From Nocardia macrotermitis (GTDB lineage Bacteria > Actinomycetota > Actinomycetes > Mycobacteriales > Mycobacteriaceae), in the NCBI RefSeq assembly GCF_009604405.1, contig NZ_WEGK01000003.1, forward strand, positions 372,001-436,000: DNA of 64,000 bases, in the 5' to 3' direction. A program made the translations under genes and the position numbers. Shown here one piece after another: positions 8,864-17,650 of the stretch. How positions within the stretch are numbered: position 1 is the stretch's first letter; each line of letters begins with the position of its first letter. Under the pieces are notes generated by a model. That model saw only the letters and a list, made by a program, of their open reading frames with translations. It was not told the origin of the DNA and made no database searches.

Positions 8864-9972
8864 GTGGGAATGCCGTGGAGTTCGCCGATATCCACGACGA
8901 ATTGCGTGCGGTGGCAAGGGATGTGCTCGCCTCGCCCGACACCGTCGAGTTGACCGGCGGCAGGCTTGCCGACCTGGGTTGGCTGGGGCTGGAGATCCCG
9001 GACGAATCGGGCGGCGCCGGAGCGAGTTTCGCGGAGACCGCGATCGTGCTCGAGGAATTCGGGCGGGCGGCGGCCGGGGGATACCTCGGTGCGGCGCTCG
9101 GTGCCGGGACGTGTGCGCTGGTCGCCGATGTGGCCGGTCGCGATGAGCTGCTTCGCGAATTGGCTGCGGGCGAGGCTATTACGGCCGTCGCGCTGGTCGC
9201 GGCGGCTGATGACTGCTCGGGTTCGTCGCCTTTTCGGCTTCGCGAAGGTTCGGGTGGGCTGTTGCTTTCCGGCCGTGCGGAATTCGTGCCCGATGTGACG
9301 TCCGCGGATCGGGTGTTGCTGCTGGCCGATGATCCCGATGGCGTGCCGGTCATCGTTGCGGCGGAAGTCGACGCGCTGGCCTGTACCGCACAGCCGGTGC
9401 TCGACGAAACCCGGACGTTCGGGCTCGTTACCGCTGATGATGTTGCGGTGCAGGATGATTCGGTCTGGCGATTCGCTGGGAATCCGGATGCGGCGGTGCG
9501 GCGGCTACGCGACCGCGCCGCGCTCTCGATTGGCTGCGACAGTCTCGGTCTAGCCGCCGCGATGCTGGACGCCACCACAGAGTACGTCGCCGTTCGTGAA
9601 CAGTTCGGTCGCCCGGTCGGCTCCTTCCAGGCCGTCAAACACGCCTGCGCGGATATGCTCGTGCGGCTCACCATCGCACGCCATCTGGTCGCCGACGCGG
9701 TCCGGCAGAGCGTGGAAGATACTCCCGACGCATGGGTGGCCGTATCGATGGCGAAGTCCTACGCCTGCGCCGCCGCAGTCGAAATCGCCGGTAAGGCAAT
9801 GCAATTGCACGGCGGATTCGGTTACACGTGGGAGAGTGGCATCCACCGTTACCACAAGCGCGCCATGCTGAACCGCGCCCTGTTCGGCTCTCCTGCGGCG
9901 CATCGCCGCAGGTTGGCCGAGCGGTACAGCATCACGACGCCGGAGGAACTCCCGGCTCCGAATCCTCGCTGA
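8860..9972 (+). CDS. Acyl-CoA dehydrogenase (partner subunit, pair B)
   Basis: 370 aa. The N-terminal half is divergent and short on FAD-motif residues. The C-terminal domain is well conserved: REQFGRPVGSFQAVKH, KAMQLHGGFGYTWE, HRYHKRAMLNRALFG. The Glu of the TWE segment is at the position of the catalytic base in this subgroup, so this is the likely base-bearing partner of the preceding gene. Start is the ATG inside the ATGA overlap. Last gene of the 4.6-10 kb operon, followed within 11 bp by a stem-loop. Confidence 0.88.
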   Translation: MSGNAVEFADIHDELRAVARDVLASPDTVELTGGRLADLGWLGLEIPDESGGAGASFAETAIVLEEFGRAAAGGYLGAALGAGTCALVADVAGRDELLRELAAGEAITAVALVAAADDCSGSSPFRLREGSGGLLLSGRAEFVPDVTSADRVLLLADDPDGVPVIVAAEVDALACTAQPVLDETRTFGLVTADDVAVQDDSVWRFAGNPDAAVRRLRDRAALSIGCDSLGLAAAMLDATTEYVAVREQFGRPVGSFQAVKHACADMLVRLTIARHLVADAVRQSVEDTPDAWVAVSMAKSYACAAAVEIAGKAMQLHGGFGYTWESGIHRYHKRAMLNRALFGSPAAHRRRLAERYSITTPEELPAPNPR

Positions 9973-9982
9973 TCGAGACACT

Positions 9983-10002
9983 GATCCGGTCGACACCGGA
10001 TC
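9983..10002 (+). terminator. Candidate transcription terminator hairpin
   Basis: Perfect 8-bp stem with a 4-nt loop (GATCCGGT-CGAC-ACCGGATC), 11 bp after the ACAD stop. There is no U-tract, as is common in actinobacteria, so this is a likely but unproven end of the operon. Confidence 0.45.
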
Positions 10003-10095
10003 ATCTCCTGGCCGTGTGGCCGGAGCTGACGATTGCGGGCGAGTCCTGTGATTTCCCGGCAGCCGCACGCGGCGGTATTTAAACTCTCCTGAGAA

Positions 10096-10110
10096 GAGAA
10101 TCACATTTTC
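10096..10110. promoter_or_regulatory. TetR-type operator candidate, site 1
   Basis: GAGAATCACATTTTC, an imperfect palindrome 9 bp before the hydrolase ATG at 10120. It matches the GAGAATNNNATTCTC consensus shared by seven other sites to 53.65 kb and is nearly identical to the site at 48920. Confidence 0.6.
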
Positions 10111-10119
10111 GGGAGTGAA

Positions 10120-10839
10120 ATGGCTACATTTGTCCTGGTGCACGGCGGCGGACACGGCGGTTGGTGCTATCGGTACGTTCGGGCACTGTTGCAGCGGGCC
10201 GGGCACGAGGTGTTCGCGCCGACGTTGTCGGGGCTGGCCGAGCGCGCTCATCTGCGCACGGCGAATATCGGGTTGGAGACCCATATTCAGGATGTGGCGG
10301 GGCTGCTGCACTACGAGGATCTGCGCGAGGTGATCCTGGTGGGGCACAGTTACGGCGGCATGGTGATCACCGGCGCGGCCGATCGTGCGGTCGAGCGGAT
10401 CGGCCGGATCGTCTACCTGGACGCGGCCAATCCGCTGAACGGCCAGTCGCTGGTCGATGTCGCCGGGCCGATCATCGAATCCACGCGGCCCATGGGCGAA
10501 ACCGTCGACGGCACCGAACTGGTGCTGCTGCCCGCGCCCGAGGCCCCGCTGTTCTACGGCGTCACCGACCCGGCCGATGCGGCCTGGATGAGCGAACGCC
10601 TCACCGCACACCCGTGGAAATGCTTCGAAGACCACCTCGACCTGCGCAACGAGGACGAACTGTGGGCGCTCCCGCAGTACCACATCGTCTGCACCTCGAC
10701 CCTGGCCACCCGCGACCCCGAACTGGTCGCCAAAGCCCGTGCCCTGGGCCGACTCTGGGACATCGACACCGGCCACGACCTGATGATCACCGAACCACAG
10801 GCCGTCGCCGACGCACTACTGGAGATCGCCGCGTACTGA
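10120..10839 (+). CDS. Alpha/beta hydrolase (esterase/lyase-like)
   Basis: 239 aa, cytoplasmic. Oxyanion motif VHGGGHGGW at residues 7-15 and nucleophile elbow GHSYGG with Ser77. The C-terminal TGHDLM supplies the catalytic His. The sequence resembles the small salicylate-esterase/hydroxynitrile-lyase-like group; it may cleave an ester or lactone, or a C-C bond (inference). ATG 10120 follows GGGAG by about 5 bp. A TetR-type palindrome ends 9 bp upstream, so it is probably a one-gene transcript in that regulon. Its 3' end overlaps the convergent ligase gene by 24 bp. Confidence 0.85.
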   Translation: MATFVLVHGGGHGGWCYRYVRALLQRAGHEVFAPTLSGLAERAHLRTANIGLETHIQDVAGLLHYEDLREVILVGHSYGGMVITGAADRAVERIGRIVYLDAANPLNGQSLVDVAGPIIESTRPMGETVDGTELVLLPAPEAPLFYGVTDPADAAWMSERLTAHPWKCFEDHLDLRNEDELWALPQYHIVCTSTLATRDPELVAKARALGRLWDIDTGHDLMITEPQAVADALLEIAAY

Positions 10840-12534
10840 CTGCGACAGCCGCCGAGCCGCAAGCTCCCGCAAATCACTGGACTTGATCTTGGCGCTGCCA
10901 GTCAACGCGATGTCGGATTCGTCGAAGAACAGGATGTGCCGGGGGATCTTGTAGCTCGCCAGACGTTCGCGCAGGTGGGTTCGGAGGGCGTCGGGGTCGG
11001 GGGGTGTGCCTTCGTGCGGGACGAGGCAGGCCACCACCATCTCGCCGAGGGTGTCGTGTGGAACACCCACGGTGCGAGCGACTTTCACGCCCGGATAGCC
11101 GATCAACGCCTCGTCCACCTCGAGCGGTGAGACGTTCGCGCCGCCGGTTTTGATGATGTCGGTCAGGCGGCCCTTCCAGTAGAGCCTGCCGGTGGCGTCG
11201 AGGTACCCGCCGTCACCGGTGTGGAAGTAGCCGTCCGCGTCGAGGGTTTCCGACAGCGGCATGCCGAGGTAGCCGAGCATGAGAGTCGGTCCCTTGACAC
11301 AGATTTCGCCGGATTCGCCGCGTGCGGTGACCGCGTCGGTGATCGGATCGACCACCTTCACCGTGACCCCGGGCAGTGCGACGCCGCTGCTGCCCGCGTG
11401 CACCTCGTCCGGAGTGTCGGCCGGGTAACACGTTGTGATGGTGAAGGTTTCGGTATTCCCGTAGGCGCGTCCGGGTTCGTACCAGACCGTGGATACGGTC
11501 GGGTGATGCGCGATCGGGGTGTGGTAGTCCACGAACCGCATGGCGCTCAGATCCACCGTGCCCCAGTTGGGCGCGGCCTCGAGCTGAGCCCACTGGTGCG
11601 GCCAGGCGCCCGGGAAGTTCACCCGCTCGGCCTGCATCAGTTCCAGCGCCTGCGGTGCGTCGAAGATCGGTTGCAGCACAAGGGATCCGCCCGCCGCCAG
11701 GGTCGAGCCGAGCGCCTGCGCGAAGTTGCCGGACCAGAAGAATCCGTTGGCCACCCAGGCGCGAACATCGTCCTGCGGCCCGAATCCGAACAGCCGGCGG
11801 AACCGCCACATCTGAATGGTCACACCGCGATGCGCGCTGAGCACCCCCTTGGGCGCGCTGGTGGAGCCCGAGGAGAAGAACAGCACACCGGTGTCGCTGG
11901 GCCGGGTCGCCGCGGCCGTCGCCTCGATCAGCTCGCGGGCCTCGGTGCGTCCGCGCGCGAGGAAGGTGTCCCAGGTGTCGATCGCGGCGGTGGGCAGCGC
12001 CGGCCCGACCATGGCCAACCGGCGCAGGAACGGGTAGCGCACCGACCGCAACGGACCCAGTCCCGCCTGACCGAGCGCGGGCTCGAGCTCGGCCAGGATC
12101 TCCGCGAAATCCTTACTGAGCACCCGTCTTTCGAATAGCAGCACCGACACCCCGGACAGCCGCAGCAGCTGGTCCAGCTCCGCGGCCGTCGAGAAGGTGC
12201 TCAGCGGCACCGCGACGCCTCCGGCCAGGCTCGCGCCGAATACCGCCGCGAGCCATTCGGGCCGGTTCGTCATCAGCACGCCGACCCGGCCGTCGCGACC
12301 GATACCGCAGGCCCGCAGCGCGCGGGCCACGGCCATCGCGCGCTCCCACAGTTCGGTGTAGGACCAGCGCACGACGACACCGTCGTCGCCGTGCGCGGTC
12401 AGGGCCTCCCGGTCGCCGTAGAGTTCGGTGACCTCGCGCAGGAAGCCCGGCAGGGTCAGCGCGCCCAGTCCGGGCTCACTGTCCAGCGGAGGTCCCGAGA
12501 CGATCGAGATGTCCTGTGCGGCAGTGGTATCCAC
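10816..12534 (-). CDS. Acyl-CoA synthetase, AMP-forming (ANL superfamily)
   Basis: 572 aa. Activates a carboxylic acid to its CoA thioester through an acyl-adenylate. The P-loop is FFSSGSTSAPKGV, followed by YGNTETF, then YFHTGDGGYLD and WKGRLTDIIKTGG. The terminal catalytic Lys is in LTGSAKIKSSDL. The GTG start at 12534 has AGGGG about 8 bp upstream. Last gene of a minus operon (ligase, SDR, MDR, MaoC-like, ligase) that starts at 17440, 19 bp after the MaoC-like gene. Substrate unknown; in this context probably a cyclic or branched acid. Confidence 0.9.
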   Translation of the reverse strand: MDTTAAQDISIVSGPPLDSEPGLGALTLPGFLREVTELYGDREALTAHGDDGVVVRWSYTELWERAMAVARALRACGIGRDGRVGVLMTNRPEWLAAVFGASLAGGVAVPLSTFSTAAELDQLLRLSGVSVLLFERRVLSKDFAEILAELEPALGQAGLGPLRSVRYPFLRRLAMVGPALPTAAIDTWDTFLARGRTEARELIEATAAATRPSDTGVLFFSSGSTSAPKGVLSAHRGVTIQMWRFRRLFGFGPQDDVRAWVANGFFWSGNFAQALGSTLAAGGSLVLQPIFDAPQALELMQAERVNFPGAWPHQWAQLEAAPNWGTVDLSAMRFVDYHTPIAHHPTVSTVWYEPGRAYGNTETFTITTCYPADTPDEVHAGSSGVALPGVTVKVVDPITDAVTARGESGEICVKGPTLMLGYLGMPLSETLDADGYFHTGDGGYLDATGRLYWKGRLTDIIKTGGANVSPLEVDEALIGYPGVKVARTVGVPHDTLGEMVVACLVPHEGTPPDPDALRTHLRERLASYKIPRHILFFDESDIALTGSAKIKSSDLRELAARRLSQSVRGDLQ

Positions 12535-12553
12535 CGCTGACCCCTTCCAGCCG

Positions 12554-13780
12554 CTAGAGCGGCAGTTCGACCTCGGCGGTGCTCTTGACCAGTACCCCGC
12601 CGTCCTGATTGGTCAGTTGCAACTTGATCTGGACCAGCGGCACGCCCCACGCCGACTGCGGTTCCTTCCCGACGACCTCGGCGTCGAAATAGGTGACGTC
12701 ACCCTCGAAGGCGGGCAGCCGGAAATCGGATTTGACGTGCCGCACCAGGCCGTCGTTACCGGCCCAGTAGGCCAGATAGTCGGTGCACCAGCCGCCCATG
12801 GTCGCGCCGTAGCCGTACGCGCGGGCCATGCCGACCTTCCCGGCCTTGTCCTGATCGATGTGTCCGCGCGAGGGCCCGACGTACAGCCCGTCCCGCAGCC
12901 GCGGATCGATCCGCGCGCCCTCCTCGTCGAACCCGAAACCCTCTGTCCAGCCGGGATCCTGGTACACCCACGGATCGTCGACCCCCTCGGGCGTGACCCA
13001 GTGGAACGTGCCCCAGATGTTGAACAGGAACGCGCGGTACTCGGTGGTGAAACTGGCGATGCTGTGCGGGCCGATCACCCGGCGCGGCAGCGTGTCCCCG
13101 ACCTTCACCTCGTCGAAATGCGGTGAGACACCGAGCCGATTGGACATCAGCCACTCGGTGCGCTGACGCCCGATCTCGTCGAGTTCGGCCTCGGTCCAGC
13201 GCTTGAGTTCGCCGAGCTGGTTCTCGTACATACCCCGCTTGTTCGCCTCGGCGGCGAGATAGCGGATGGAGGTGGACCTTTCGCGGGCGACCAGGGTGCC
13301 GTGCTGATTGCGGTGCGTGGTGTCGCCGCGCTGGAACATGGTGGGCCCGGCGAAATTCGTCGGCGCGACCTTGTAGTCGTGGAATCGCCGCTCCTGGAAC
13401 AGTTTGTCGCCCGGCCGCACCGGGCAGCCGTAGAACCACCACTCCTCGCCACCGAAGATCAGGTGGCTGCCGGGGATGCGGCCCACACACGCCGGGGCCG
13501 CGCCATGGCCGTAATCCAGTGCGACAGCGATGGATTGGGGTGCGACGATGCCGCCGTAGCGGGACTCGCGGGCGAACTCCTGATCCCAGTGCAGCGGGTT
13601 CGGGTAGTCCATCGCCATCACCCAGCGGCGAATGTCCGAGGCGCTGCACGGATCCCAGAGCTGGCCGCCGCCGACGGGTTGTCCCACACGGGGTTCCACA
13701 TCGGACAGGTCCAATTCCGGTGTGTCGTCGACGGATACGGCCGGTTCCTTCTTGGCGGACTTCTTCGGCGAAGTGCTCAC
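12554..13780 (-). CDS. MaoC-like/FAS1-type dehydratase, double hotdog
   Basis: 408 aa, about twice a single hotdog. The N-terminal half (ASDIRRWVMAMDYPNPLHWD, GGIVAPQSI) resembles the FAS1-type dehydratase region; the second half (YGYGATMGGWCTDYLAYWAG) is the second hotdog. Such proteins hydrate enoyl-CoAs with bulky substituents, a role classical crotonases do not fill in sterol side-chain pathways. The N-terminus is Lys-rich (SPKKSAKKE). It would follow the ACAD step, which fits its position in an operon with two ligases, an SDR and an MDR. Confidence 0.82.
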   Translation of the reverse strand: MSTSPKKSAKKEPAVSVDDTPELDLSDVEPRVGQPVGGGQLWDPCSASDIRRWVMAMDYPNPLHWDQEFARESRYGGIVAPQSIAVALDYGHGAAPACVGRIPGSHLIFGGEEWWFYGCPVRPGDKLFQERRFHDYKVAPTNFAGPTMFQRGDTTHRNQHGTLVARERSTSIRYLAAEANKRGMYENQLGELKRWTEAELDEIGRQRTEWLMSNRLGVSPHFDEVKVGDTLPRRVIGPHSIASFTTEYRAFLFNIWGTFHWVTPEGVDDPWVYQDPGWTEGFGFDEEGARIDPRLRDGLYVGPSRGHIDQDKAGKVGMARAYGYGATMGGWCTDYLAYWAGNDGLVRHVKSDFRLPAFEGDVTYFDAEVVGKEPQSAWGVPLVQIKLQLTNQDGGVLVKSTAEVELPL

Positions 13781-13864
13781 TTCCGCCTCCCTTTCTGCCC
13801 GGGTGCTCGGGCCGGTGGATCGAGTGGCCCGGACAGGCCGGGCTCGAGGGGTGTGCGGAACGGC

Positions 13865-14848
13865 TCAGCGGTTGACGTCCACGACGATGCGTCCGCGTAT
13901 CGTGCCGTCGATCAGCTTGTTCGCCGCGCCGATCGCGTCGGCCAGCGTGACCTCCTCGGTCAGCGACTCGAGTGCGGCGGGGTCCAGATCGCGAGACAGC
14001 CGCTCCCAGGCGGTGATTCGGCGTTCGCGCGGCGCCATCACGCTGTCGATACCCAGCAGGCTGACCCCGCGCAGGATGTGCGGGGCGACGGTCGACGGGA
14101 AGTCCATGCCCTGGGCCAGGCCGCACGCGGCGACCGCGCCGCCGTAGCGGGTCTGGGCGCAGGCGTTGGCCAGGATGTGGCTGCCCGCGGTGTCGACCAC
14201 ACCGGCCCAGCGTTCCTTCTGCAACGGTTTGCCGCGTTCGGCGAGTTCGGCGCGGTCCACGATCGTGCTCGCGCCGAGTTTGCGCAGGTAGTCGGCTTCG
14301 GCGCTTTTGCCGGTGGCGGCGGCGACGGTGAATCCCGCCGCGGACAGCAGTGCGATGGCGATACTGCCGACGCCGCCGGTCGCGCCGGTGACCAGGACCT
14401 CGCCCTGCTCGGGCCGCAGGCCGAAGGAGTGCAGCGCCTCCACGCACAGGCTTGCGGTGTATCCGGCGGTGCCGATCGCCATCGCCTGTCGCGAGCTGAA
14501 TGCCGAGGGCAGCGGAATCAACCAGTCGCCGTTGAGGCGGGCGCGCTGAGCCAGTCCGCCCCAATGCTTTTCGCCCACGCCCCAGCCGTTGAGCACCACC
14601 CGGTCACCGGCGGCGAATTCGGCGTGACTGCTCTCGGTGACCACACCGGCCAGGTCGATGCCGGGCACCAGCGGGAAGATGCGCGCGATGGGTGAGGAGC
14701 CGGTGATCGCCAGGGCGTCCTTGTAATTCAGCGTCGAGTACTCGACCTCGACGGTGACGTCGCCGTCGGGGAGCCGGTCCTCGTCCAGGCTCGTCGCGGA
14801 AACCGTCTGTCCGGCATCGGATTTGTCGATGACAAGTGCGGAAAACAT
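13865..14848 (-). CDS. MDR-family oxidoreductase, acrylyl-CoA reductase (AcuI/YhdH)-like
   Basis: 327 aa medium-chain dehydrogenase/reductase without a zinc-binding cysteine cluster. [12 protein letters not shown] is the NADPH-binding glycine motif, and [14 protein letters not shown] is typical of the AcuI/YhdH branch. It would reduce an enoyl-CoA or enone with NADPH. Start ATG 14848 has AAAGGA about 10 bp upstream; the frame is open further up but that is the SDR region. Separated from the MaoC-like gene by 84 bp, which hold only a GC-rich possible stem, and from the SDR by 34 bp. Confidence 0.85.
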   Translation of the reverse strand: MFSALVIDKSDAGQTVSATSLDEDRLPDGDVTVEVEYSTLNYKDALAITGSSPIARIFPLVPGIDLAGVVTESSHAEFAAGDRVVLNGWGVGEKHWGGLAQRARLNGDWLIPLPSAFSSRQAMAIGTAGYTASLCVEALHSFGLRPEQGEVLVTGATGGVGSIAIALLSAAGFTVAAATGKSAEADYLRKLGASTIVDRAELAERGKPLQKERWAGVVDTAGSHILANACAQTRYGGAVAACGLAQGMDFPSTVAPHILRGVSLLGIDSVMAPRERRITAWERLSRDLDPAALESLTEEVTLADAIGAANKLIDGTIRGRIVVDVNR

Positions 14849-14882
14849 GAGGGGAGAAGTCCTTTCGGGTTGTCGGCAGGTC

Positions 14883-15893
14883 TCAGCGGGCGGTCCAGCC
14901 GCCGTCCACGACGATCGTCTGGCCGGTGACATAGGCCGCCGCGTCACCGGCCAGCCATACGATGGCCCCGGCGATGTCACCGGCGACCGCCTGCCGGGGC
15001 AGGGGGGTGTTGCGCCGCAGATATTCCGCGCCGCGTTCGCTGTCGTAGAGGGAATCGGTGATCTCACTGCGGAAGAAGCCCGGGGCCACGGTGTTGACCC
15101 GGATCGAATGTCGCGCCCACTGCACCGCCAGTTCGGCGGTGAGTCCGGACAGGCCCGCCTTGCTCGCCGCGTAGGACGCCTGCGGGATGCCCGGGACGCC
15201 GACGCGGCCGCTGATCGAGGAGACGTTCACGATCGAACCGCGTCCGGCCGCGCGCATGTACGGAAATACCTGCTGCGCCAACAACAGTGGGGCGATCAGG
15301 TTGAGTTCCATGGTGCGGCGGACATCGGTGAGGGGTTCGTCCTCGGCGCGTTCGGTGCCGAATCTGTTGCCCGCGGCGTTGATCAGGATCTCCGGCGGTC
15401 CGAGCGCGTCGGCCACGGCGGGTACGAGCTGCCCGATCCCCTCCAGGTCGGACAGGTCGCAGGTGATCGCCGTGCCGTCGATCTGCTTGGCCAGATCCGT
15501 GAGACGGTCGTGGCGGCGGGCCACGACCGCGACGCGTGCGCCGAGGTCGGAGAGGGCTCGGGCCACTTCCGCGCCCAGGCCGGAGGATGCGCCGGTGACG
15601 ATTGCGACGCGGTCGTGCAAGTCGAACATGCGGGCCGCGGTGTCGCTCGTGGGGGCTGCGCTGGTGGTCGTGCGAGCTGCGGTGTCGCCTGTGGGGTGTG
15701 GGGTGGTGCTCGCGCGGAGTGCGGCGTCACTTGTGGGGATTGCGGTGGCGCTCGCGCGGGCTGCGGTGGCGCTCGCGTGAGTTGCGGCGTCGCTCATGGA
15801 GGCTGCGGGGGCACTCGCAGGTCGCGGACCTGGGGTGTTGTCGGCCACGTGCTGTCCTCTGGTGGTCGGCTGGTGGGTGTTCGGGGCGCTCAT
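14883..15893 (-). CDS. Short-chain dehydrogenase with repetitive Ala/Thr/Ser N-terminal extension
   Basis: The SDR core begins at [13 protein letters not shown] (ATG 15629) and is complete: GASSGLG, catalytic Ser in [17 protein letters not shown]. Upstream the frame stays open for 88 codons to an ATG at 15893 that overlaps the ligase stop (ATGA 15890-15893); a GTG at 15848 also has AGAGGA 6 bp before it. The extension is mostly a 7-residue repeat such as [14 protein letters not shown], encoded by a 21-bp tandem array. I report the coupled start, but a 248-aa protein from 15629 is the conservative alternative. Other genes of the operon have no such tail. Confidence 0.72.
   Translation of the reverse strand: MSAPNTHQPTTRGQHVADNTPGPRPASAPAASMSDAATHASATAARASATAIPTSDAALRASTTPHPTGDTAARTTTSAAPTSDTAARMFDLHDRVAIVTGASSGLGAEVARALSDLGARVAVVARRHDRLTDLAKQIDGTAITCDLSDLEGIGQLVPAVADALGPPEILINAAGNRFGTERAEDEPLTDVRRTMELNLIAPLLLAQQVFPYMRAAGRGSIVNVSSISGRVGVPGIPQASYAASKAGLSGLTAELAVQWARHSIRVNTVAPGFFRSEITDSLYDSERGAEYLRRNTPLPRQAVAGDIAGAIVWLAGDAAAYVTGQTIVVDGGWTAR
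15634..15822. repeat. 21-bp tandem repeat array (9 units)
   Basis: Nine consecutive imperfect 21-bp units beginning 15634, 15655, 15676 and so on; a typical unit is GCTGCGGTGGCGCTCGCGTG. 21 bp is seven codons, so on the minus strand the array encodes an in-frame heptapeptide repeat before the SDR core. Confidence 0.8.
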
Positions 15894-17440
15894 CGGCGTG
15901 GCTCGGGGTTTCTCGTCGCCGGTGTCGTCCGGTGGCGTGCGAGCAGTTCGGGTAGTTTCGTGCGTTCGACCTTGCCCATCGCATTGAGGGGGAGTTCCGG
16001 TACGGCACACCAGATCTCGGGGACCTTGTAGCCCGCGAGCTCGCGGCGGCACAGGGCGTCCAGGGCATCGAAATCCGGTGTGCCATCGGTGGTTTGGATG
16101 AGGGCCGCGACGCGTTGGCCGAGGCGTTCGTCGGGAACCGGGCACAGGGCGACCGCCGCGACGCTCGGATCGGCGGCCAGGACCCGTTCGACCTCGAGCG
16201 GGTAGATGTTCGCTCCGCCGCGGATGATGACGAGTTTCTTGCGGTCGAGTACGGTCAGCCAGCCGTCGGCGTCGACGGTGCCGATATCGCCCGTGGGGAT
16301 CGGGCCCGGTTCGGGCGGGGTGATGCGGCCGTTCTCCCAGTGTCCCAGCAGCGGCCGCCACTGTCCGGCGTAGGGGCCGGATTCGGTGGGCGCCAAGCAG
16401 AGTTCACCGAGCTCGCCAGCCGGAAGGCGTTGTCCCGCATCGTCATAGGCCGCCACATCGAACTGCGGCAGCAGTTGCCCGCTCGCTCGCGCGTGCCGGA
16501 ATTCGCCGACGGGATCGATCGAGACCACCGCCGGCGCCTCGGTGAGTCCGTAGGTGGCCCTGGGGGTTACGCCGTGCGCGGCGGCGAAATCAGCGAACAA
16601 ACTCTCGCCCGCGTCGCCGCCGCCGCTCCAGACCTCTTGCAGGGAACCGAGATTCAGCTGCGGGCGGCGGGCCAGATCGAATACCTGCGCGGGTGCGCCG
16701 TTCCAGACCGTGACGCGGCGGGTGCTGATCCACTCCGCGACACCGTCCACGTCGCGCCGGTCCATGATGACCGCGCAGCCGCCCGCCTGGGCCGTGAGCA
16801 GGGTGGACAGGACCATCAGATTCAGGATCGTGAGCGGGAAGCTGTCGCCCTTGCGCAGCTCCGGGCCCCAGCCTCGGGATTCGACGAGTGCCGCGCCCGG
16901 CAGCAGCAGATTGTGGTGGCTGTGCACCACGGCCTTCGGGCGTCCGGAGGTGCCGCTGGTGAAGGCGATGGCGGCGGGGCTGTGCGGGTCGAGCGGGATG
17001 TTCGGGGCCGGGTCGGCGCGGTCCAGCAGTTCGGTCCAGCGTGAGATGTCCACGCGGCCGGGAACATTGATGCGACAGCGGGCACCGGCCAGCAGGATCG
17101 CGGGTTCGCAGGTCTCGTGCAGTCCGGCCTGTTCGCTCTCGGACAGTGCCTCGCCGATACCCACCCAGATCGCGCCGATCCGCGCGACGCCGTGGAAGGC
17201 TGCGACGATGTCCAGGTCATTGGGCAGACAGGCCGCGACGCGGTCGCCCGGACGGACGCCCAGCGACCACAGGGCCCCGGCGGCGCGATCGGCCCGCTCG
17301 TTCAACTCGGCGTACGACCAGATGCCCGAGGCTGCCTCGATCGCGGGGGAGTCGGGCGATGTTCGCAGGGCGGTGTCGAGCACCCGGGCGATCGTGCCCG
17401 GACTGTTGCGCTGGGACGCCGCGCCGGTGCTACTTTCCAC
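15890..17440 (-). CDS. Acyl-CoA synthetase, AMP-forming (ANL superfamily)
   Basis: 516 aa. Adenylation motif AFTSGTSGRPKAVVHSHHN, then YGLTEAPAV, PTGDIGTVDADGWL and DRKKLVIIRGGANIYPLEV; the terminal Lys is in LNAMGKVERTKL. GTG 17440 was chosen because AAAGGGAGC lies just upstream. The frame is open to about 17548 but would then run through the operator at 17468, so the longer start is unlikely. First gene of the minus operon to 10816 and divergent from the CaiB gene at 17651. It probably activates the pathway acid before CaiB-mediated or beta-oxidation steps. Confidence 0.88.
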   Translation of the reverse strand: MESSTGAASQRNSPGTIARVLDTALRTSPDSPAIEAASGIWSYAELNERADRAAGALWSLGVRPGDRVAACLPNDLDIVAAFHGVARIGAIWVGIGEALSESEQAGLHETCEPAILLAGARCRINVPGRVDISRWTELLDRADPAPNIPLDPHSPAAIAFTSGTSGRPKAVVHSHHNLLLPGAALVESRGWGPELRKGDSFPLTILNLMVLSTLLTAQAGGCAVIMDRRDVDGVAEWISTRRVTVWNGAPAQVFDLARRPQLNLGSLQEVWSGGGDAGESLFADFAAAHGVTPRATYGLTEAPAVVSIDPVGEFRHARASGQLLPQFDVAAYDDAGQRLPAGELGELCLAPTESGPYAGQWRPLLGHWENGRITPPEPGPIPTGDIGTVDADGWLTVLDRKKLVIIRGGANIYPLEVERVLAADPSVAAVALCPVPDERLGQRVAALIQTTDGTPDFDALDALCRRELAGYKVPEIWCAVPELPLNAMGKVERTKLPELLARHRTTPATRNPEPRR

Positions 17441-17467
17441 GCTCCCTTTGATATCAGTATCTTTACT

Positions 17468-17481
17468 ATCCTTGCAAGGAT
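17468..17481. promoter_or_regulatory. GntR-type operator, copy 3
   Basis: Perfect palindrome ATCCTTGCAAGGAT in the divergent promoter between the ligase (17440, minus) and CaiB (17651, plus). With flanks it shares CTATCCTT and AGGATT with the element at 4570-4596, only the central three bases differing. It suggests both operons here belong to the GntR regulon. Confidence 0.62.
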
Positions 17482-17650
17482 TAATCAGATACTCTGGCAA
17501 ACGCGCCACCGGGACCCGGTCCGAGACCGTCCCGGCCCTGTTGCGCACCGAATCACGCCCCGGCTGCCTTCGTCATCGCGCGCTCGCGACACCCTCGATC
17601 CGGCGTTCCGTGGCGGGTCCGGCGACATCCGAACGTGGAGGCTGAGGCAG

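Noticed and set aside
13781..13864. Terminator between the MaoC-like and MDR genes
   Set aside because: GC-rich inverted segments exist but pair imperfectly, and the genes appear to be in one operon.
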